Shown here one piece after another: positions 24,108 through 39,629 of a DNA stretch of 64,000 nucleotides. Position numbers and translations under genes: made by a program. This DNA comes from Utricularia gibba (Eukaryota; Streptophyta; Magnoliopsida; Lamiales; Lentibulariaceae): contig NEEC01000015.1 of the NCBI GenBank assembly GCA_002189035.1, forward strand, positions 1,178,001-1,242,000. The letters run 5' to 3'. The notes under the pieces are model-generated. The model was not told the origin of the DNA. It worked only from the letters and a program-made list of their open reading frames with translations, and made no database searches. Positions within the stretch are counted from its first letter, which is position 1. Every line of letters starts with the position of its first letter.

Positions 24108-27100
24108 CTACCGTTTTCCATGGCGGCGCTTCTTAGACTTGCTTTCGTCCCTGCGGGACGCGGTTCCGGCGTCGGCGTTAACGTCCTCGTAGCTGATGGG
24201 TTTGATGATGAACCCAGGCTTCTTCACAACCTGCTCAAACAGCAAATGGAGTTGGTAGGTGTTAGAATGGATCGGAGCGAGAAAGAAACGCACCTCTGGG
24301 CGGATAAGGGGTCCGGCGGCTGTTGCCGGGTTGAACTCCGGTCCGATTGGCATTCGGACGCTTTGCTCGAACACTTCTTTGGATGTGAAGGGGAACGGCA
24401 GCGTTTGCGTGACTAGTTTCTCAGCCTGTTGCGAGGATAGGGAGTTTCAGACATGAAAAGCTTATCGAGTTGCCTCATGGGAGTGCAAAATGGACTGACT
24501 GACTGACCTTTTTGTCCAGTCTCTCGGAGATGATGACATTGCTGAGATGAGCGTCTTTCCTTTTCTTCAGGGATTCTAACCTTTTCTTCTCAGCCATTTC
24601 TTGTTCCTGTATCATCCAGCTAGGCAACCCCTTCTTTTGCTGTATGTCTGTCCACTGACCCCAGCCAGGAAGTGAAACCGGTTTCTCTGGTTCGGGGTTT
24701 TCCTCATCCAGAACAGCTTCCTTGTCTTTCTTGAACTCTTCCGTAACATCGTCACCAGCAAAAGCTCTCTGTATCAGCTCTGCTTGAGATGGGAGTTCAT
24801 AGGTGGTGCTTCTAGGACCCGAGGACAAAATTCCATCAACCATTTCATCAGCACTATCTTCGTCCTCCTGCAAATAATTTCCATTTTAGATAGAATGTTA
24901 TGACCATTTGGCAGCCCGCATAATTGGTACATTCAAAGCGCAATACCTGGATACTTAAATCATCTTTTTCCTGTTCTGCAGAAACATCGGAATTGATAGC
25001 AGTTTTGCTGTTTTCTGGCTGTTTTCCGGCACCTGTAGACCTTTTTATCTATTGAGCAACAATAGCCTGGATTACATACCAGTCGGGAGAAAACTGACAG
25101 AGCAACAATTTTTTTAAAAAAAATAAAACAAACTGCTAGAAAATCTCACCTTCTTCCATGAATCAGAGCCTAGATAAGCCACCTCATAAGTTTCCTTGGG
25201 CTCAGGATCTTCTGACACCTCAAAGGTCTGCCGAGAGAAAAAAGTATAGCGTGCATTACATATCAACAGCATGTCAGAAAGAGTCAGAGCGAACAATATA
25301 AGAAACATTCATCACCTCAAGGACAGAATTAAGGCTGTTCTCGAACTCTTCTCTAAGAATGTTAGGGTCAATGTCCGAATCTCTGAGGGACTTGTCATTT
25401 TGAGTTTGCTGAAGAAGATTTTCTTCCTGGACTTCATCGTTTTCAGAATCACTGTCACCATAGTAGTTATCTACCTTAGCACTATCCCTGGCTTCCTTAC
25501 TGGCCTGTTTAGGGGCACCGAAGGTCCTCCTGCCACTTGAAATGCGCTTCTCACTATTGCATGACATATCTTTACCCTGGAGTTTTTGTGATGATGATTC
25601 AAATTCCGCAAGAGCAAGCTTTGCTTCCTCGTCAGCAGCATCTTTTTTCTTTTGTAAACCACGAATCTGTATTCTCAAGAAAAAAAATGCAACTTCGATC
25701 GGATTTCAACACGATAAAACATATTTTTCTATAATAAGGACATAAACGCAGATAAGTAATGGTGACCCAAGTTATCATTCAAAAGAGCTCAGACAGAGAA
25801 CTTGTTAAAAAACCAAAGAGGGACCAGAAGATTACCATAAATGGCAAAGAGAGGACTCCGGACTTGGGCAACTCTTCATCCTGTTCCAATAATTTAACCG
25901 TTTTCTCCTTAGCCCTGTTCAATAATTTTGATTGAGTCGCCTGATCTGAAGTGTCTGATGCAGTCCCACTGTCATCATCACTGCTCTCGTCGCTGCTGCT
26001 CTCTTTCAGTGAATTTATTTTTCTCGTCAAAGCAGCATGTTGATTGAGCTGCTCACCAAAAGCTTCTCTTGTTGCTTCGTCCTGGGCGTTTAGACCACGC
26101 CGTAGAATTCTTTTCGCCCATTTGGAGCTGTTTTTATGTTTCAGCGTCATCCGCTCCTAAAAGCATCACACAGCAAGTATAGCAACGTCCCTAAATAGGT
26201 ACAAAACCGATAAAAAATCAAAAGAAAATGAAGAATGGCAATAATTACCTGTGCCCTCTTAAACTCTTGCTCCCTGGCCTGTTTCTTCGCTGCTTCAGGA
26301 TCCATTAGTAACCCAGCATCAGCAGCTTTTCTTCTGTCCTTCTTCAACAAACGGTGATACGTTCTAGATTTTATCTTTTTCACTCGTTTCGCTCTGACTT
26401 CATGGTAAAAGAGCAAACTTCGCGTTTTTGCCAGGCGTTCCTGCCTATCCTTCACATCGTCAAAGGAAATCTGCACAAGTAATCAAGAATGTTTATCACT
26501 GAATCATCCTAATACTCCTAGACAGGAAATGTAACAGGAAAAAACTGTAGGGGATAGGTATGATGTAAAATTGATAGTGTTAGTCAATAATATACCTTGT
26601 TCATTTCAAGAAGTGTAGCTCCATCTTTCATGTGAGCATCAGCAAGCTCTTTTTTGCTTACCAAGGAGGCAATACTCTTTTCAAAATCATTTGTTGGTTC
26701 AAAGCCAGAAGCAATAGCTCCGATAGAACAAAAACTCGTATCCACATCTTCATCGAAATATAAAGTAGAAGCCTCTCTGTTCCTCTTGACCAGAGGTTCC
26801 CACTTAGCAATGTCCTTCTTAGATTGCTGATACGAGGCAACACGCTCAAATCTATCTTTTTCGGTTTTCGGAAGTGGTGTGAGAGTGGGCACCGATTTCT
26901 TCTCTGCCTGGTGCAAACCCTTCCTAAGTTTGCTGAACCCTGGAGTTCCATGCAGTAGGTCCTCAAGGTCTTTAATGCTAATTTTGCCATCGCCATCAAG
27001 AACATCACTTGTTGGATTAAATTCAGACTCCTGATAGCTTTCAGATACAATAAACTGCTTCCTTTTCCTACCTGCAAGAAAGTTCACGAATGATATCTTC

Positions 27101-27768
27101 ACTGGCATCAATAGCATACATAAGAATTTTAGGCGGAAATATAGGAGTTACGAGCTGGAAGTTCAACACCATACTGCACAGATAGTTAGAGGACATGAAA
27201 CTTTCAACTGCACCTACCCCCAATTACCCCTTCGAACATCTTTGTAAGCTCTTCATCTTCTTGTTGCTCCTTAGGATGATCATCTTCAACGTTATTCTCC
27301 TCCTCCCCACTTTCATCAGAAGCTACTTTCCAATCCTACAAATAACACAAACTACTTGGGAAATTTCCACAATCCCTAGCTCAATCAACACGAAAACTGA
27401 TAGATGTTAAATACCTCAAAATTATCAGGAAGCTCAAACTCACAGTTATCAACGGAGTCGTAACGCTTATTCTTCCTGGACTCCTCCTCTGCGGTAGCTT
27501 CTTCGTATTCATAGAAATCGTTGCCCAAAGCATCATCAGAATCAATCCCCTCACTAGCACTCAAATGCTCTTCATCTCCTCCACCGTTCAAGAGCCCAAC
27601 CTCTTTCTGCAAAATGTTTGGCAAACGAGGTCCATAGTGCTGTCTCTTTTTACCAGCTCCTTGCTTCTTATTCTTATCACCAGAATTCGACCTCTTCCTC
27701 CTCTTTTCCGGAAACTTTCCGTCTTTCTTCCTATTATCCCGCGCCATTCGCCTTTCCTCCTTCGCCAT
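24108..27768 (-). CDS. UTP14: U3 snoRNA-associated protein UTP14
   Basis: Eleven exons on the minus strand encode about 880 residues. The start is basic (MAKEERRMARDNRKKDGK), as usual for nucleolar proteins. Recognisable blocks in order are RYDSVDNCEFELPDNFE, KRKQFIVSESYQESEFNP, RVASYQQSKKDIAKWEPLVK, ISFDDVKDRQERLAKTRSLL, KRVKKIKSRTYHRLLKKD and ERMTLKHKNSSKWAKRILRR. Next come LPFM|IRGLQKKKDAADEEAKLAL, PGWGQWTDIQQKKGLPSW, SERLDKKAEKLVTQTLPFPF, MPIGPEFNPAT and KKPGFIIKPISYEDV. Family knowledge: UTP14 is part of the small-subunit processome and activates the helicase Dhr1 during 18S rRNA maturation. Acidic Ser/Asp clusters (SSSDESSDDDSGTASD) are likely casein-kinase-type sites by inference. Frame and splice sites are intact. 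Confidence 0.94.
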
Positions 27769-29520
27769 GGAAAACGAGTAGTAGTGAAATTCCTCGTCAG
27801 AAACTGCTCACCGTAATATCTCACAGGATCCCGCCCGGCGCCGGAACCAGACGCGGATGTGAAGCCGCCATCAAATTTCACCGAATACCCTATCCTACAA
27901 CAAGGGCTACCGACCAGGCCCAATACTTGGATTACAAGCCGAGGCCCCTAAACAAAGCCCATGAACCTTAAATACCTTTTCCCTGTGTAATTAAAAAATG
28001 TCTTCTCACTCATCATTTTTATTAATAAATTATTACAGCTCTCATAAAATAGTCATTAATTCTTTTTTAAATAATATATTCTATTAAATATATTCATTTT
28101 TTACCAAATGAGACAAAGAGGAGGCTTGCTAATTAGTAGAATTAGAAATGAATTTATTAAAAAGAATTTAAATGAAATTCCTTTTTAAGTATATGGTTGT
28201 GGCAATTTGTTTATCAAATTATATTAATTAATTAGAACAATATTTATCCTAAAACTAAAAATAATAATAATAATTTTTATTTTCTACTTCATCAAGCAAC
28301 GTTACTAAATAAGTTGTGCTCTAATCTACAATGAAAAAGATAAATTTTATATGGGAAAAGAAAAAGAATATTGAAATATAAGTTGTAGTTAAAATAATTT
28401 ATCAAAACCTTATTAAATCCAATTAAAATCCCATACCAAATTGCAGTGCAAATTCAATGTTAGCATAATCGTAGTGCAAATTCTAATTGAATATTTGGGG
28501 TATGTTTGGTAGTATCGTATAATTAATAATGTATTAATTTATTTGTGTTTCAATAAATATGTATTATATGTTTAAAATTAAAATTTATTTGGTACATAAA
28601 AGTTTTGAATATATATATATTTAAAATAATATTATTTTTAATTTAAAACAAACAAATATTTTATAAATTGAATTGTTTAAGAAAACTCAGATTCTAGTTG
28701 AATTTTTAAATACCTAGTTCGAAATATGTTATATTAATTTTGTAAAGTACTGATATATTTTTAAATTAATCTATTAAACATACATTGTTATTAATACATA
28801 CGTGTTTAAACGGATAAATAAATCTGCCAAACATTCTTTTGAAAATTTTATGCAACATTAGTTTATTTCCAATTTTAAAATGATAGATACTAGATTTGTT
28901 AAGTTTGTTTTTATCTTCAAATATAAGTATATTGAAAAATATATATATTATGAATTTTTTATTTAATATATGTGTGATATGTACAATATTTGTAATCGTG
29001 TTTTTTTTTTCAATTCTTATGTAACCGAATTTTTTTGTATTCAAGCGATTGCAACTGCAGTTTCATCTATCCATTTAAAAAATGTATGATTTTTTGTATA
29101 TTTAAAAGTATATATATTAATATAATATTATTTTTAAACATATATTTATAATCCAATAGAAATATATATAATAATCAAAAAAATTTAATTGATTATGTAT
29201 ATATAATTTGATGAAAATAATATTTAATTAATTTAAAAGTATAAATACATAAAATCAGGCACTTGGCAGGCATTTCCAAAGGGAATGGGAATATCCACAA
29301 ATAGTAAAAAAAACAATTGAAAAAAATTAATAAATAAATGGGTTTTGGATTTCATGAAAATTTGATCTAATACGTCTTGAATAAAACATATTCTCACGAA
29401 TGGATGTGTTTCAGATGCCTCCAAATATGTTGAATTCCTAGACGACTACGGCTCTCGCGGTCATCCTCATCCTCTGGCTCCTCAGATCCATACCACCGTG
29501 AATTTTTCCCTCCGACAACG
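27769..29520. other. AT-rich intergenic region
   Basis: Divergent promoter region for UTP14 (minus) and the organic cation transporter (plus). From 28000 to 29350 the sequence is extremely A/T rich. TATGTTTGGTAG near 28503 and an inverted TGCCAAACATT near 28826 suggest an old MITE-like remnant, but no target-site duplication could be defined. Confidence 0.5.
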
Positions 29521-31319
29521 ATGTCCATCGGTTCCTCCTCCGAATCTACGAACGTGGACATCCGGTCGCCGCTCCTGCGACCGGAACCTGACCCCGTCGT
29601 CGAGAGGTTATGCGTCGATGACATGCTGAAAAACTACTGCGGCGAAATGGGTAAGTGGCAGTTGCGCCACTTTGTGCTCACGAGTTTGGCGTGGGCTCTC
29701 GAGGCTTTCCACACTATGGTTGTCATTTTCGCCGACCAGACGCCGCAATGGCGGTGTATCGGCGAGGAGTGTTCGAAGAGTCTGTGCGAGATGGAATCGG
29801 GGACATGGGAATGGGTTGGGGGTTCAGGAGTTTCTACGGTGGCGGAGTTTGGGTTAATTTGCTCGGAGAAGTATAAAGTTGGGCTTGCACAGTCTTTGTT
29901 CTTCGGAGGGTGCATGATTGGTGAGCCCCCAAATGTTTGCTTTAATTATATGTCGATATAAATGATTCTTTACTGTCTTCCTTCATTCGATTGCATTAAA
30001 TTCTCAAAAGGGAAATAGAATTGATTAAGCATGGATATCTGGCCTTTAATGGGATATGGAATTTCTATGTTTCCTTCAGTTTGTTTCGAGAGTCATTCTA
30101 GTTCTTCAATTTGTAACATACCCACATTTGGGTTGCAGGTGCTGGAGTATTTGGGCACTTATCGGACTCCAGATTCGGGAGAAAGGGCTCTCTTTTGATA
30201 GTGTGTATGTTGAACGCCATTTTTGGTGGCTTAACATCTCTTTCCCCAAACTACTGGGTATACGCCATCATTCGTCTCCTCACTGGTTTCAGCACAGGGG
30301 GTCTAGGGCTCTGTGCCTTCGTCCTCGCGACAGAACCCATCGGCCCGAGTAAGCGTGGGGTTGCAGGAATGTCTACTTTCTACTTCTTTGCAGGAGGGAC
30401 AGCATTGCTTTCAGGCATAGCTTATTGCTTCCACTCATGGAGATCACTCTATGTTATAACTTCACTCCCCTCAGTCACATTTCTCCTCCTCGTACTTCCC
30501 CTGGTTTCTGAGTCCCCTCGTTGGTGCCTCATAAGGGGAAAGACAGGACAAGCAATGAAGATCATGCGCAGGATAGCTGAATGCAATGGAAACATTCTCC
30601 CAAGTGGTGTCACCCTCGCCCTCGATGAAGAAGCGAGTACCGACCTAGATAGAATGGAAGGCAACAAAGGAACAGATCCAGAGACAAGAGAAGCTGTGAA
30701 AGGATCAATCTTGGACGTGATGAGTTCTCCTCTCACACGGCTAAGGCTTTTCCTTGCAGTAGCAATCAGTTTCTTCTGCTCCGTTGTCTACTACGGGTTA
30801 AGTCTCAATGTCGTTAACCTCGGCACCAATCTTCATCTGAATGTGTTCCTAAATGCAGTTTCCGAGATGCCAGCTTTTCTTCTTACTGCACTTTTTTTGG
30901 ACCGTTTCGGAAGAAAGCCGTTGTCCGTCGGGACGCAGTGGTTCAGCGGCGTCTTCTGTGTGATCGGAGGAATGTTGAAAGGGGAAGGAGTCTGGAAGAG
31001 CGTGAGAATGGCTTGCGGTATTCTGGGGATATTTGGAATGGCCGGAACTTATAATTTGCTGTTTATTTACACGGTGGAGCTGTTTCCTACCGTGGTGAGG
31101 AACGCGGCGTTGGGCTGTGCTACGCAGGCGGCGCAGATGGGGGCAATTCTGGCGCCGGTGGTGGTAGTCCTAGGGGAGAAGATACCGTTCATGGTTTTTG
31201 GAGTTTGTGGGATCGCCGGTGGCATTTTGGCGTTTTTGCTGCCGGAAACCTTGAATAAGCCTCTGTACGATACCATGGCTGGAATGGAGGAGTCGGAAAA
31301 AGGCCACGTGAATGAATGA
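29521..31319 (+). CDS. organic cation/carnitine transporter family (OCT, MFS) protein
   Basis: Two exons (29521-29920, 30139-31319) join in frame to 526 residues. The layout is that of SLC22-like major facilitator proteins: cytosolic N-terminus with VDDMLKNYCGEMGKWQ, TM1 (HFVLTSLAWALEAFHTM), an extracellular loop with three Cys (WRCIGEECSKSLC), then TM2 and the loop 2-3 motif SRFGRKG. The central ESPRWCLIRGK motif precedes the long cytosolic loop. The second half has DRFGRKP and the final LPETLNKPLYD motif. Family knowledge: plant OCTs sit in plasma or vacuolar membranes and move carnitine, polyamines or other cations; the substrate here is open. The intron splits the codon for Gly at CMIG|AGVFGH. 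Confidence 0.9.
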
Positions 31320-32065
31320 GTTTTCCCTTTTTTTTTCCGCCGCCACTATTATTCTCAAGAACTTTCAATTTTTTAAACAAAACATGAATATTTTGCCTTC
31401 ATTTTTGTGATATTATCGGTTTTTAAGAATTTAATATAACCGTTTTTAAATAATTTTCAATTGTTTTCGAACGTGTTGTAATAATTTTCAAGTTTAACAA
31501 TACCGGTGGTTGCATGGCGTTTTAAATTTTAAGATTTAATCCAAATTTATTCTTTTTTAAAAAAATATGACATCTGTACTTTTTAAAATTTATTATTAAA
31601 TCAACTTTTTTAAGGTTTAAATATATCGACATCTCACTTTGAGTAATATTTACTTACGTGGATAAAATGTAAAATACGAATTATCGTATATTAAAATCAA
31701 TAATATAAAATTATTTTTCGAAAAAAAAAAAGAATGAGTAGCACACCAATTAGGACACCCGAGGTGAAACGTGTAAACTAACCTCATCGATTGCGTTGGA
31801 ATGCATCCAGCTCAACCGTACAAGTCCTTTATCATTAGTAAATTTAAAATGTATGATAAAACGTATTTAAAACATATTTAAAATACTTAAAATTATTTGA
31901 CCTTTTTTGTCAAAATTAAAGAATGTTCATTTTTGTACTTATTAATTTGATTCATATATTATAAGCAAGATGACCTCTAGAAAAACATTAATTTTTTTTA
32001 AGGCAGCTGTGACCAATGTATTAATCTATAAATGAAACCCATGTACCACGGCTTTGTACAGAGCG
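31320..32065. other. AT-rich spacer and BGLU promoter
   Basis: No gene is supported. A TATAAAT at 32027-32033 lies 33 bases before the beta-glucosidase ATG and may be its TATA box, which would leave almost no leader. Confidence 0.45.
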
Positions 32066-34652
<2,587 letters not shown>

Positions 34653-35044
34653 ATCGCATACTGTAACACCACAATGTAATACAATCACTGCATTCGAAGC
34701 TGCTTTCAAATAAACGAGCAAGGGCTATGTGCAAAAGCGGTACATCAACCTGTAACTGTATGTTCATAACCAGAGGAAGCGCGCAAATGGGAGTTAGGCA
34801 GTGTCCCAGCCGAGTCCACCTGCAATGAATTTCACAGCAGTTTCCATAGGGGCGCTTGAATTATGAAACGAGAATGTGAAATAAGTGCAATGTGTTGAAA
34901 AGTTTCACTCATATTCAGCGGCGAAACGGGTGTCCTTTGGGACGACCACATTTATTGCAGACTACACCCATGTAACTGAATTCAAAAAGAGGGCTTGGGA
35001 AGGATTTCAGAAGATGAAGAAGAAGGGACACGCGGGAGTATCGG

Positions 35045-35527
35045 TTACGTATTGAGGGGCCCTTGGAAACTTGAAAACTCACTTGTTCTAGTGCTGCAAT
35101 CCGGGGGTTCTTCGAAAATCGAAACAGATAGCTGCTTATGGGCGACGCCCATATCGATGAGAATGAGGCCGGAGGCGGGATCATCCACGATTATGTCCTT
35201 AACGGGGAGCCATAGAAAAAGCTCCTCCTGCGAGAGTCCCTGGACAGCGGTGAGGCTTCTGTGGGTGAGATTGGCGCGGAACTCCGCGTCGTAGAGAGCC
35301 ATGGTGTCGAATTTGGTGATACAAGGTCCTTCAAGAAACACTTCCAGTAGGCCGGAGTTGAAGAAATTGTACGATTTGACTTCCTTGGGAAGCAAACCCG
35401 CCGGCAATCCCTTCGACTTGAGCAGGTCGTGAATGGAGGCGGCGGCGTCGGTCGATGAGGAGTTGGGAACTGGAGATGCGAGGAGGAGAAAGAAGAAGAG
35501 CAGAGTGGGGTTTCTCGTCAACTCCAT
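35045..35527 (-). CDS. DUF538 family secreted protein
   Basis: The ATG at 35527 begins a 160-codon frame with a signal peptide (NPTLLFFFLLLASPVPNSSS) and the DUF538 core: IHDLLKSKGLPAGLLPKEV, FLEGPCITKFDTMALYD and LSQEELFLWLPVKDIIV, then DMGVAHKQLSVSIFEEPPDC. Family knowledge: DUF538 proteins are plant secreted proteins of uncertain function linked to stress. The C-terminus is uncertain. The frame may end at 35045, or an intron may start at a donor in ACAAGTGAGT near 35087 and splice to a second exon at about 34978-34919 (SYMGVVCNKCGRPKGHPF). That join needs one extra base to stay in frame; see findings. An upstream in-frame ATG at 35584 was rejected because the signal peptide begins at 35527. 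Confidence 0.85.
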   Translation of the reverse strand: MELTRNPTLLFFFLLLASPVPNSSSTDAAASIHDLLKSKGLPAGLLPKEVKSYNFFNSGLLEVFLEGPCITKFDTMALYDAEFRANLTHRSLTAVQGLSQEELFLWLPVKDIIVDDPASGLILIDMGVAHKQLSVSIFEEPPDCSTRTSEFSSFQGPLNT

Positions 35528-35947
35528 TTGCTGTGCTGTACGACAAATGACTAATAAAAGAGTGAGGAGTGCTTTAAAGGGCAAGGGCTCTTCACTCTCG
35601 TTTTACGACATTGCCCTTGGCGATTTATTTACATATCAACTCCATTTGCGAAATAGTTCAAATAAAATAATAATAATACTTTATAATTTATAAAAAAATG
35701 AAATATTAAAAAATGGAATTGAGAAATTGAGGATGACATAATATATTTTTCATTCTAGAGTAATGTGTTATAGATGTAGAATCAGCATAAGTTGATGGGC
35801 TTCATTGATCGGCCCAATAGCTAGAATTTATGCACTTAGCGGCCCAATATTCCTTAATATAATTATATTGAGGCGCAGGATCTGACGTCTGAGATTCCAA
35901 ATTTGTTGCTGTGCTCCACGGCTTCCTTCAGAAGCGAAACGTCGAAA

Positions 35948-36858
35948 ATGGCAGCGTGGATGGTAGCGGCTCGCCAAGCTGCAAATCTAAGGAGGCTTCC
36001 AGGGTGCAGATCATCAATGGCCGCAGCCAACAGCGCAAATTTTTTCCAGCGCCGCGGTTTCGCGAGCGGTGCGGGTACTTTTGCGCTACTAATCAAATTT
36101 GCGGGATCCTTGAGTTGCAATTACTTGTGCTTACCCGCTACAATCTTGCGAAGGAACATCGTTGATCAATTTCTTTTCATTGATTTGTTTTTTAATGGCG
36201 GTAATGTAGATCACCATGGGCCGGCGAAGGTGGACTGCTGGAAGGAGCCTACGAATCCTGGGAATTGGAAAGAAGAGCAGGTGCGGACCCTTCGGTTTTC
36301 TCTCTTTTTCATTTCTTTGTGTCGCGCAAAAATGGAATTAGGATAATTGGACTGCTTGTTTTCGGTGGAACAGGCATTTAGATACCTGAGAATGCAAACA
36401 AGAATGTTTGTCGATCAATTCTTTTCTCCCTAGAACTAGACATATGGATGCCATCAAAGGATTTTTTCACCAATACCATTTTCTATGCATTCCTCTGTAG
36501 AACTAGACATATGGAGACTTCCCCATACAGTTTTCCTTAGCTAGTTGTAAGGCGGCGGTGCATATACCTGACCTGGGCACCTGGATAAGTTAGATAAGAA
36601 ACAAGCTGTTCAAGAGCAGCTCATTACATGCAGTTAGATAATGTTGTCCTTTGCAGTTCGTGATTGTGTCTCTTACTGGATGGGGCATGGTCTTCTATGG
36701 AGCGTACAAATTCTTCACCAAGGGAAATAAAGAAGAGGTAAATTTGCCTGCTGTTCAAGGGGTTTTCTATGTGTCATGCTTCTTCATGAAGCCAAAACCA
36801 GTACGCTGATATTTCTTCATCTTTTGTGCAGCAGAAAGTTGCTGAGGCTGCACAGTGA
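35948..36858 (+). CDS. small mitochondrial inner-membrane protein, possibly complex I ESSS/NDUFB11-type subunit
   Basis: Four exons (35948-36074, 36210-36280, 36657-36737, 36832-36858) join in frame to 101 residues. The N-terminus is Ala/Arg-rich with no acidic residue (MAAWMVAARQAANLRRLPG... FFQRRGFASGA), a typical mitochondrial presequence. Mature parts are HHGPAKVDCWKEPTNPGNWKEEQ and one membrane segment, FVIVSLTGWGMVFYGAYKFF, ending KGNKEEQKVAEAAQ. Size, presequence and single span fit an accessory subunit of respiratory complex I, and I lean to the ESSS/NDUFB11 type, but that assignment is from memory and not certain. It is divergent from the DUF538 gene with about 420 bp between starts. 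Intron 2 carries a short direct repeat (36431 and 36498). Confidence 0.7.
36431..36515. repeat. short direct repeat inside an intron
   Basis: TAGAACTAGACATATGGA occurs at 36431-36448 and 36498-36515 within the second intron of the small mitochondrial protein gene, 67 bp apart. No functional role is evident. Confidence 0.8.
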
Positions 36859-37110
36859 CTTGGGGATGACTTACAAATAACGTCCTCCGGACAGAGAATG
36901 TTCAATCTCTAGTTTACCAGATAACCGTCACGGATTACCAAAAACCTTTTCCTTGCAGCGCATGAAATTTTGTTCATGCTTTCCATGTATTCCCAAGTGT
37001 AACAGGAGCATTCCAATGATCAGTTCATACGGAGATAGGGAGGGCTTGAACACAACGCAATGCGCCATGAAAACCTATGACTTGAGTCGAAAGGGAGAGT
37101 TTGCACTATC

Positions 37111-39300
37111 CTATAAAGATTTGAGAACGTCACCAAGAACCAGGCCCCATTGAGTCCAATGGCTACCACCCTGTTGTTGAAGAAGTCGTGTTAGCAGTAG
37201 CAACACAATGAGAAGTTATATGCCAGTCACTGAAAAGCTTCTGTTGCACCTGACAGAAAACGATGAATGGCTTCCGCAGTGGCCCATCACATGAAAGCTC
37301 GCTTGTACTCCCATCAACAAAGGTTCCATCGGCAAATATTACCTGGGCCGCAATGCAATTCAAGGACTAGATAATTTCAAGATCGAACAGCTAAGCACTG
37401 GTTCAGAGTTCTGGTACTACCTCCGATGCATAGCCAGGAGTTGCGCCTGCTATGGGCTTTGTAAACGAACTAACCGGAGAACTTCTCTGCACAGCCTCGC
37501 AGAATGCAAGCAAGCGCTCCCGGCTTCCCAGTTGAACAGCCTACATGAAGAAGGCAAGGAATTTATAACTGAATTCTTGAATACTTCGGTGAAAGTCATA
37601 TGAAAACCTGCACTGTGTCATGGCGTTCAGCCCGGCAGCTTGGCTGCACCTTGTATCCTCGCCCGGCCATGACTTCAGAAATCAGAAGGCTTCCCTGATG
37701 AAAGCTCCAAATGTCAGGTCAGGATACATACTAAAAGACTTGGGAATGAAGATGGGGTGGTTGACCTTTATGGCTTCTCCGACCATTTGTGGAGCAAGAA
37801 AGAAGCCTTGAAACAAAATTCTCATTATGTGGCCAGGAGCTGAACCACAGTCCAGTCCCAGACCGGGTGCGGAGAGGCGAGCAGCTGCAGCTTGGACCCA
37901 TTTTTTCCTTCCAGCAACATAGCCACCACATGGTGCAATTGTTCCACCAGGGTTCTTAATGAGACTTCCAGCGATCAGATCTGCACCCTTCCAGCAAACC
38001 AGCACCCTTTTCTGTGATCTACAAAATTGGGGCTAGAGGAAGATATTTACAGAAAAGGGCAAGGCATATACCACCATTGGAGGTTCAATATTCTCAGTAA
38101 ATTCGCCATAGCAGTTGTCCACCATTACCAGGCAATTGGGATTCTGTGACTGCATTAGCATACCCAGTAACAAGGAGCATCAGGCAAGGAACAGCTATCA
38201 CACCATACAAAAAATATGATCACTGATATCTCAGGGGCCACCTTGATTATCCTGATTGCTCTTCCAATTTCGCCAACACTCAAGCTTTTTCTCCATGAGT
38301 AACCGCATGACCTTTGGATAAGCGCACATCGTGTGTTTGGTCTTATACCAGTCTGCAGGGCTGGCCAGTCGACACCCCCATCCTCTGCCAGCTGAGAGCA
38401 GGTGTAAGAAACACCAATCCGCCAAGGAAATGGCGCAAGAATGATAGGGGAGAAGGGACAACGAAAGAGCATTGGCATACAGGAATTTCTCTATAGCTTA
38501 TTCCAAAATCCTTCAAGGAACCTAAACCATTGGAGTCCCTGATTCCAATGACTTCCTCTAGTGTATCGTAAGGAGCTCCGACAACAGAGAGAAGCTGGTT
38601 ATACCAGGTAGATATGAATGAGACACTAGCCATTGATTCAAGCACAGAGTTGAACACAGCATACCTCATTCCCAGGTCTCAAGAAAGCGAATAAAGCACA
38701 CGCTATTGCGTGCGTGCCAGAGAAGAACTGGATTGAAAGACCACAGTTAAAAAAGCCAGAAGAAGAAGAAGAGGAGGAGGAGATTAACTACCTGAGGTCG
38801 GACAATGGCAGATTCAGCCCCGAATACTTCTGCAAATATTTGATCAAGTGCATCTCGGCCACCAGCTTCTTCATGGCCATACCCTGTGCTGCCGCCGAAA
38901 TGCTGGATTCACATGAACTCCGGGGTTACAAATTTCGTGACAGCAATCAATCTCCCAGTCAAACTTGGCAACAATAAAGCGCTTACATGAGGACCAACAC
39001 GAGCATTCTGGAAAGCCTTCAGCACGCGAGCAGAGTTTCGTGCCACCAAATTATCCACTGCCCGAAACTCCCGGTGCAGCGAGTCAACAGCTTTATCAAC
39101 CTACGCATTTCGCCGTAAAAGTCAGGATAACCCTGGAAAAGACTGCGACGCGTATTTACCTCAGGGACGAACGGTTGTTGGTGTTCCTCGGAATGAAATG
39201 AGAGAGCTCGAAATTGAGATCTTGATGGATGCAGAGAAACGCAGCGGCAGTGTACGGCGAAAGTAGGTGTATGGTAACCAGAAATTATAGCCGGCGACAT
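37111..39300 (-). CDS. methionine gamma-lyase-like PLP enzyme (aluminium-resistance family)
   Basis: Twelve exons encode about 464 residues. Blocks in order are VDKAVDSLHREFRAVDN, NARVGPHHFGGSTGYGHEEAGGR, FGAESAIVRPQFFSGTHAI, SVVGAPYDTLEEVIG and GLGSLKDFGISYREIP. Next are RCALIQRSCGYSWRKSLSV, CLVMVDNCYGEF, GADLIAGSLIKNPGGTIAP, APGLGLDCG, TPGYASEVIFADGTFVDGST, CDGPLRKPFIVFCQ and GGSHWTQWGLVLGDVLKSL. This is the Met_gamma_lyase/'aluminium resistance' family, fold-type I PLP enzymes; by family analogy the Lys in SLIKNPGG holds PLP. The real substrate in plants is not established. The first exon (MSPAIISGYHTPTFAVHC...) is short, lacks acidic residues early on and may be an organelle transit peptide. 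The gene is complete. Confidence 0.88.
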
Positions 39301-39629
39301 GCTACGGCGCGCAACACCGGGGATAAGGCACCGTGCGACTCAAGAATTCAGCCTACTAGCAGTTTTCTTTCATTTCGTACAGAACAGAAGCCCAACCCAT
39401 CCCAGCCCACCCAGGCCTGAGTCCGTGCCCTAATTCGTCCGTCAATTCCGATTGGCTTAGGAAAAAGATCATCAGGGAAGCGGTGATGGCGTGATTCCGA
39501 AGAAAGGGATGCGGCGGAGTCTCGGCAGTGCCTTCGATGTCCCAGGCATTCTCCTCCCTGATACGTTGGATCACCATACTCCGCTCTACGATGGTTTCCA
39601 GTGAGTGCACTGGACGATGAACCAAGATT

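Noticed and set aside
28491..28830. Possible MITE with TGTTTGGTAG-like ends
   Set aside because: The ends are only loosely inverted and no target-site duplication could be found, so it is not listed as an element.
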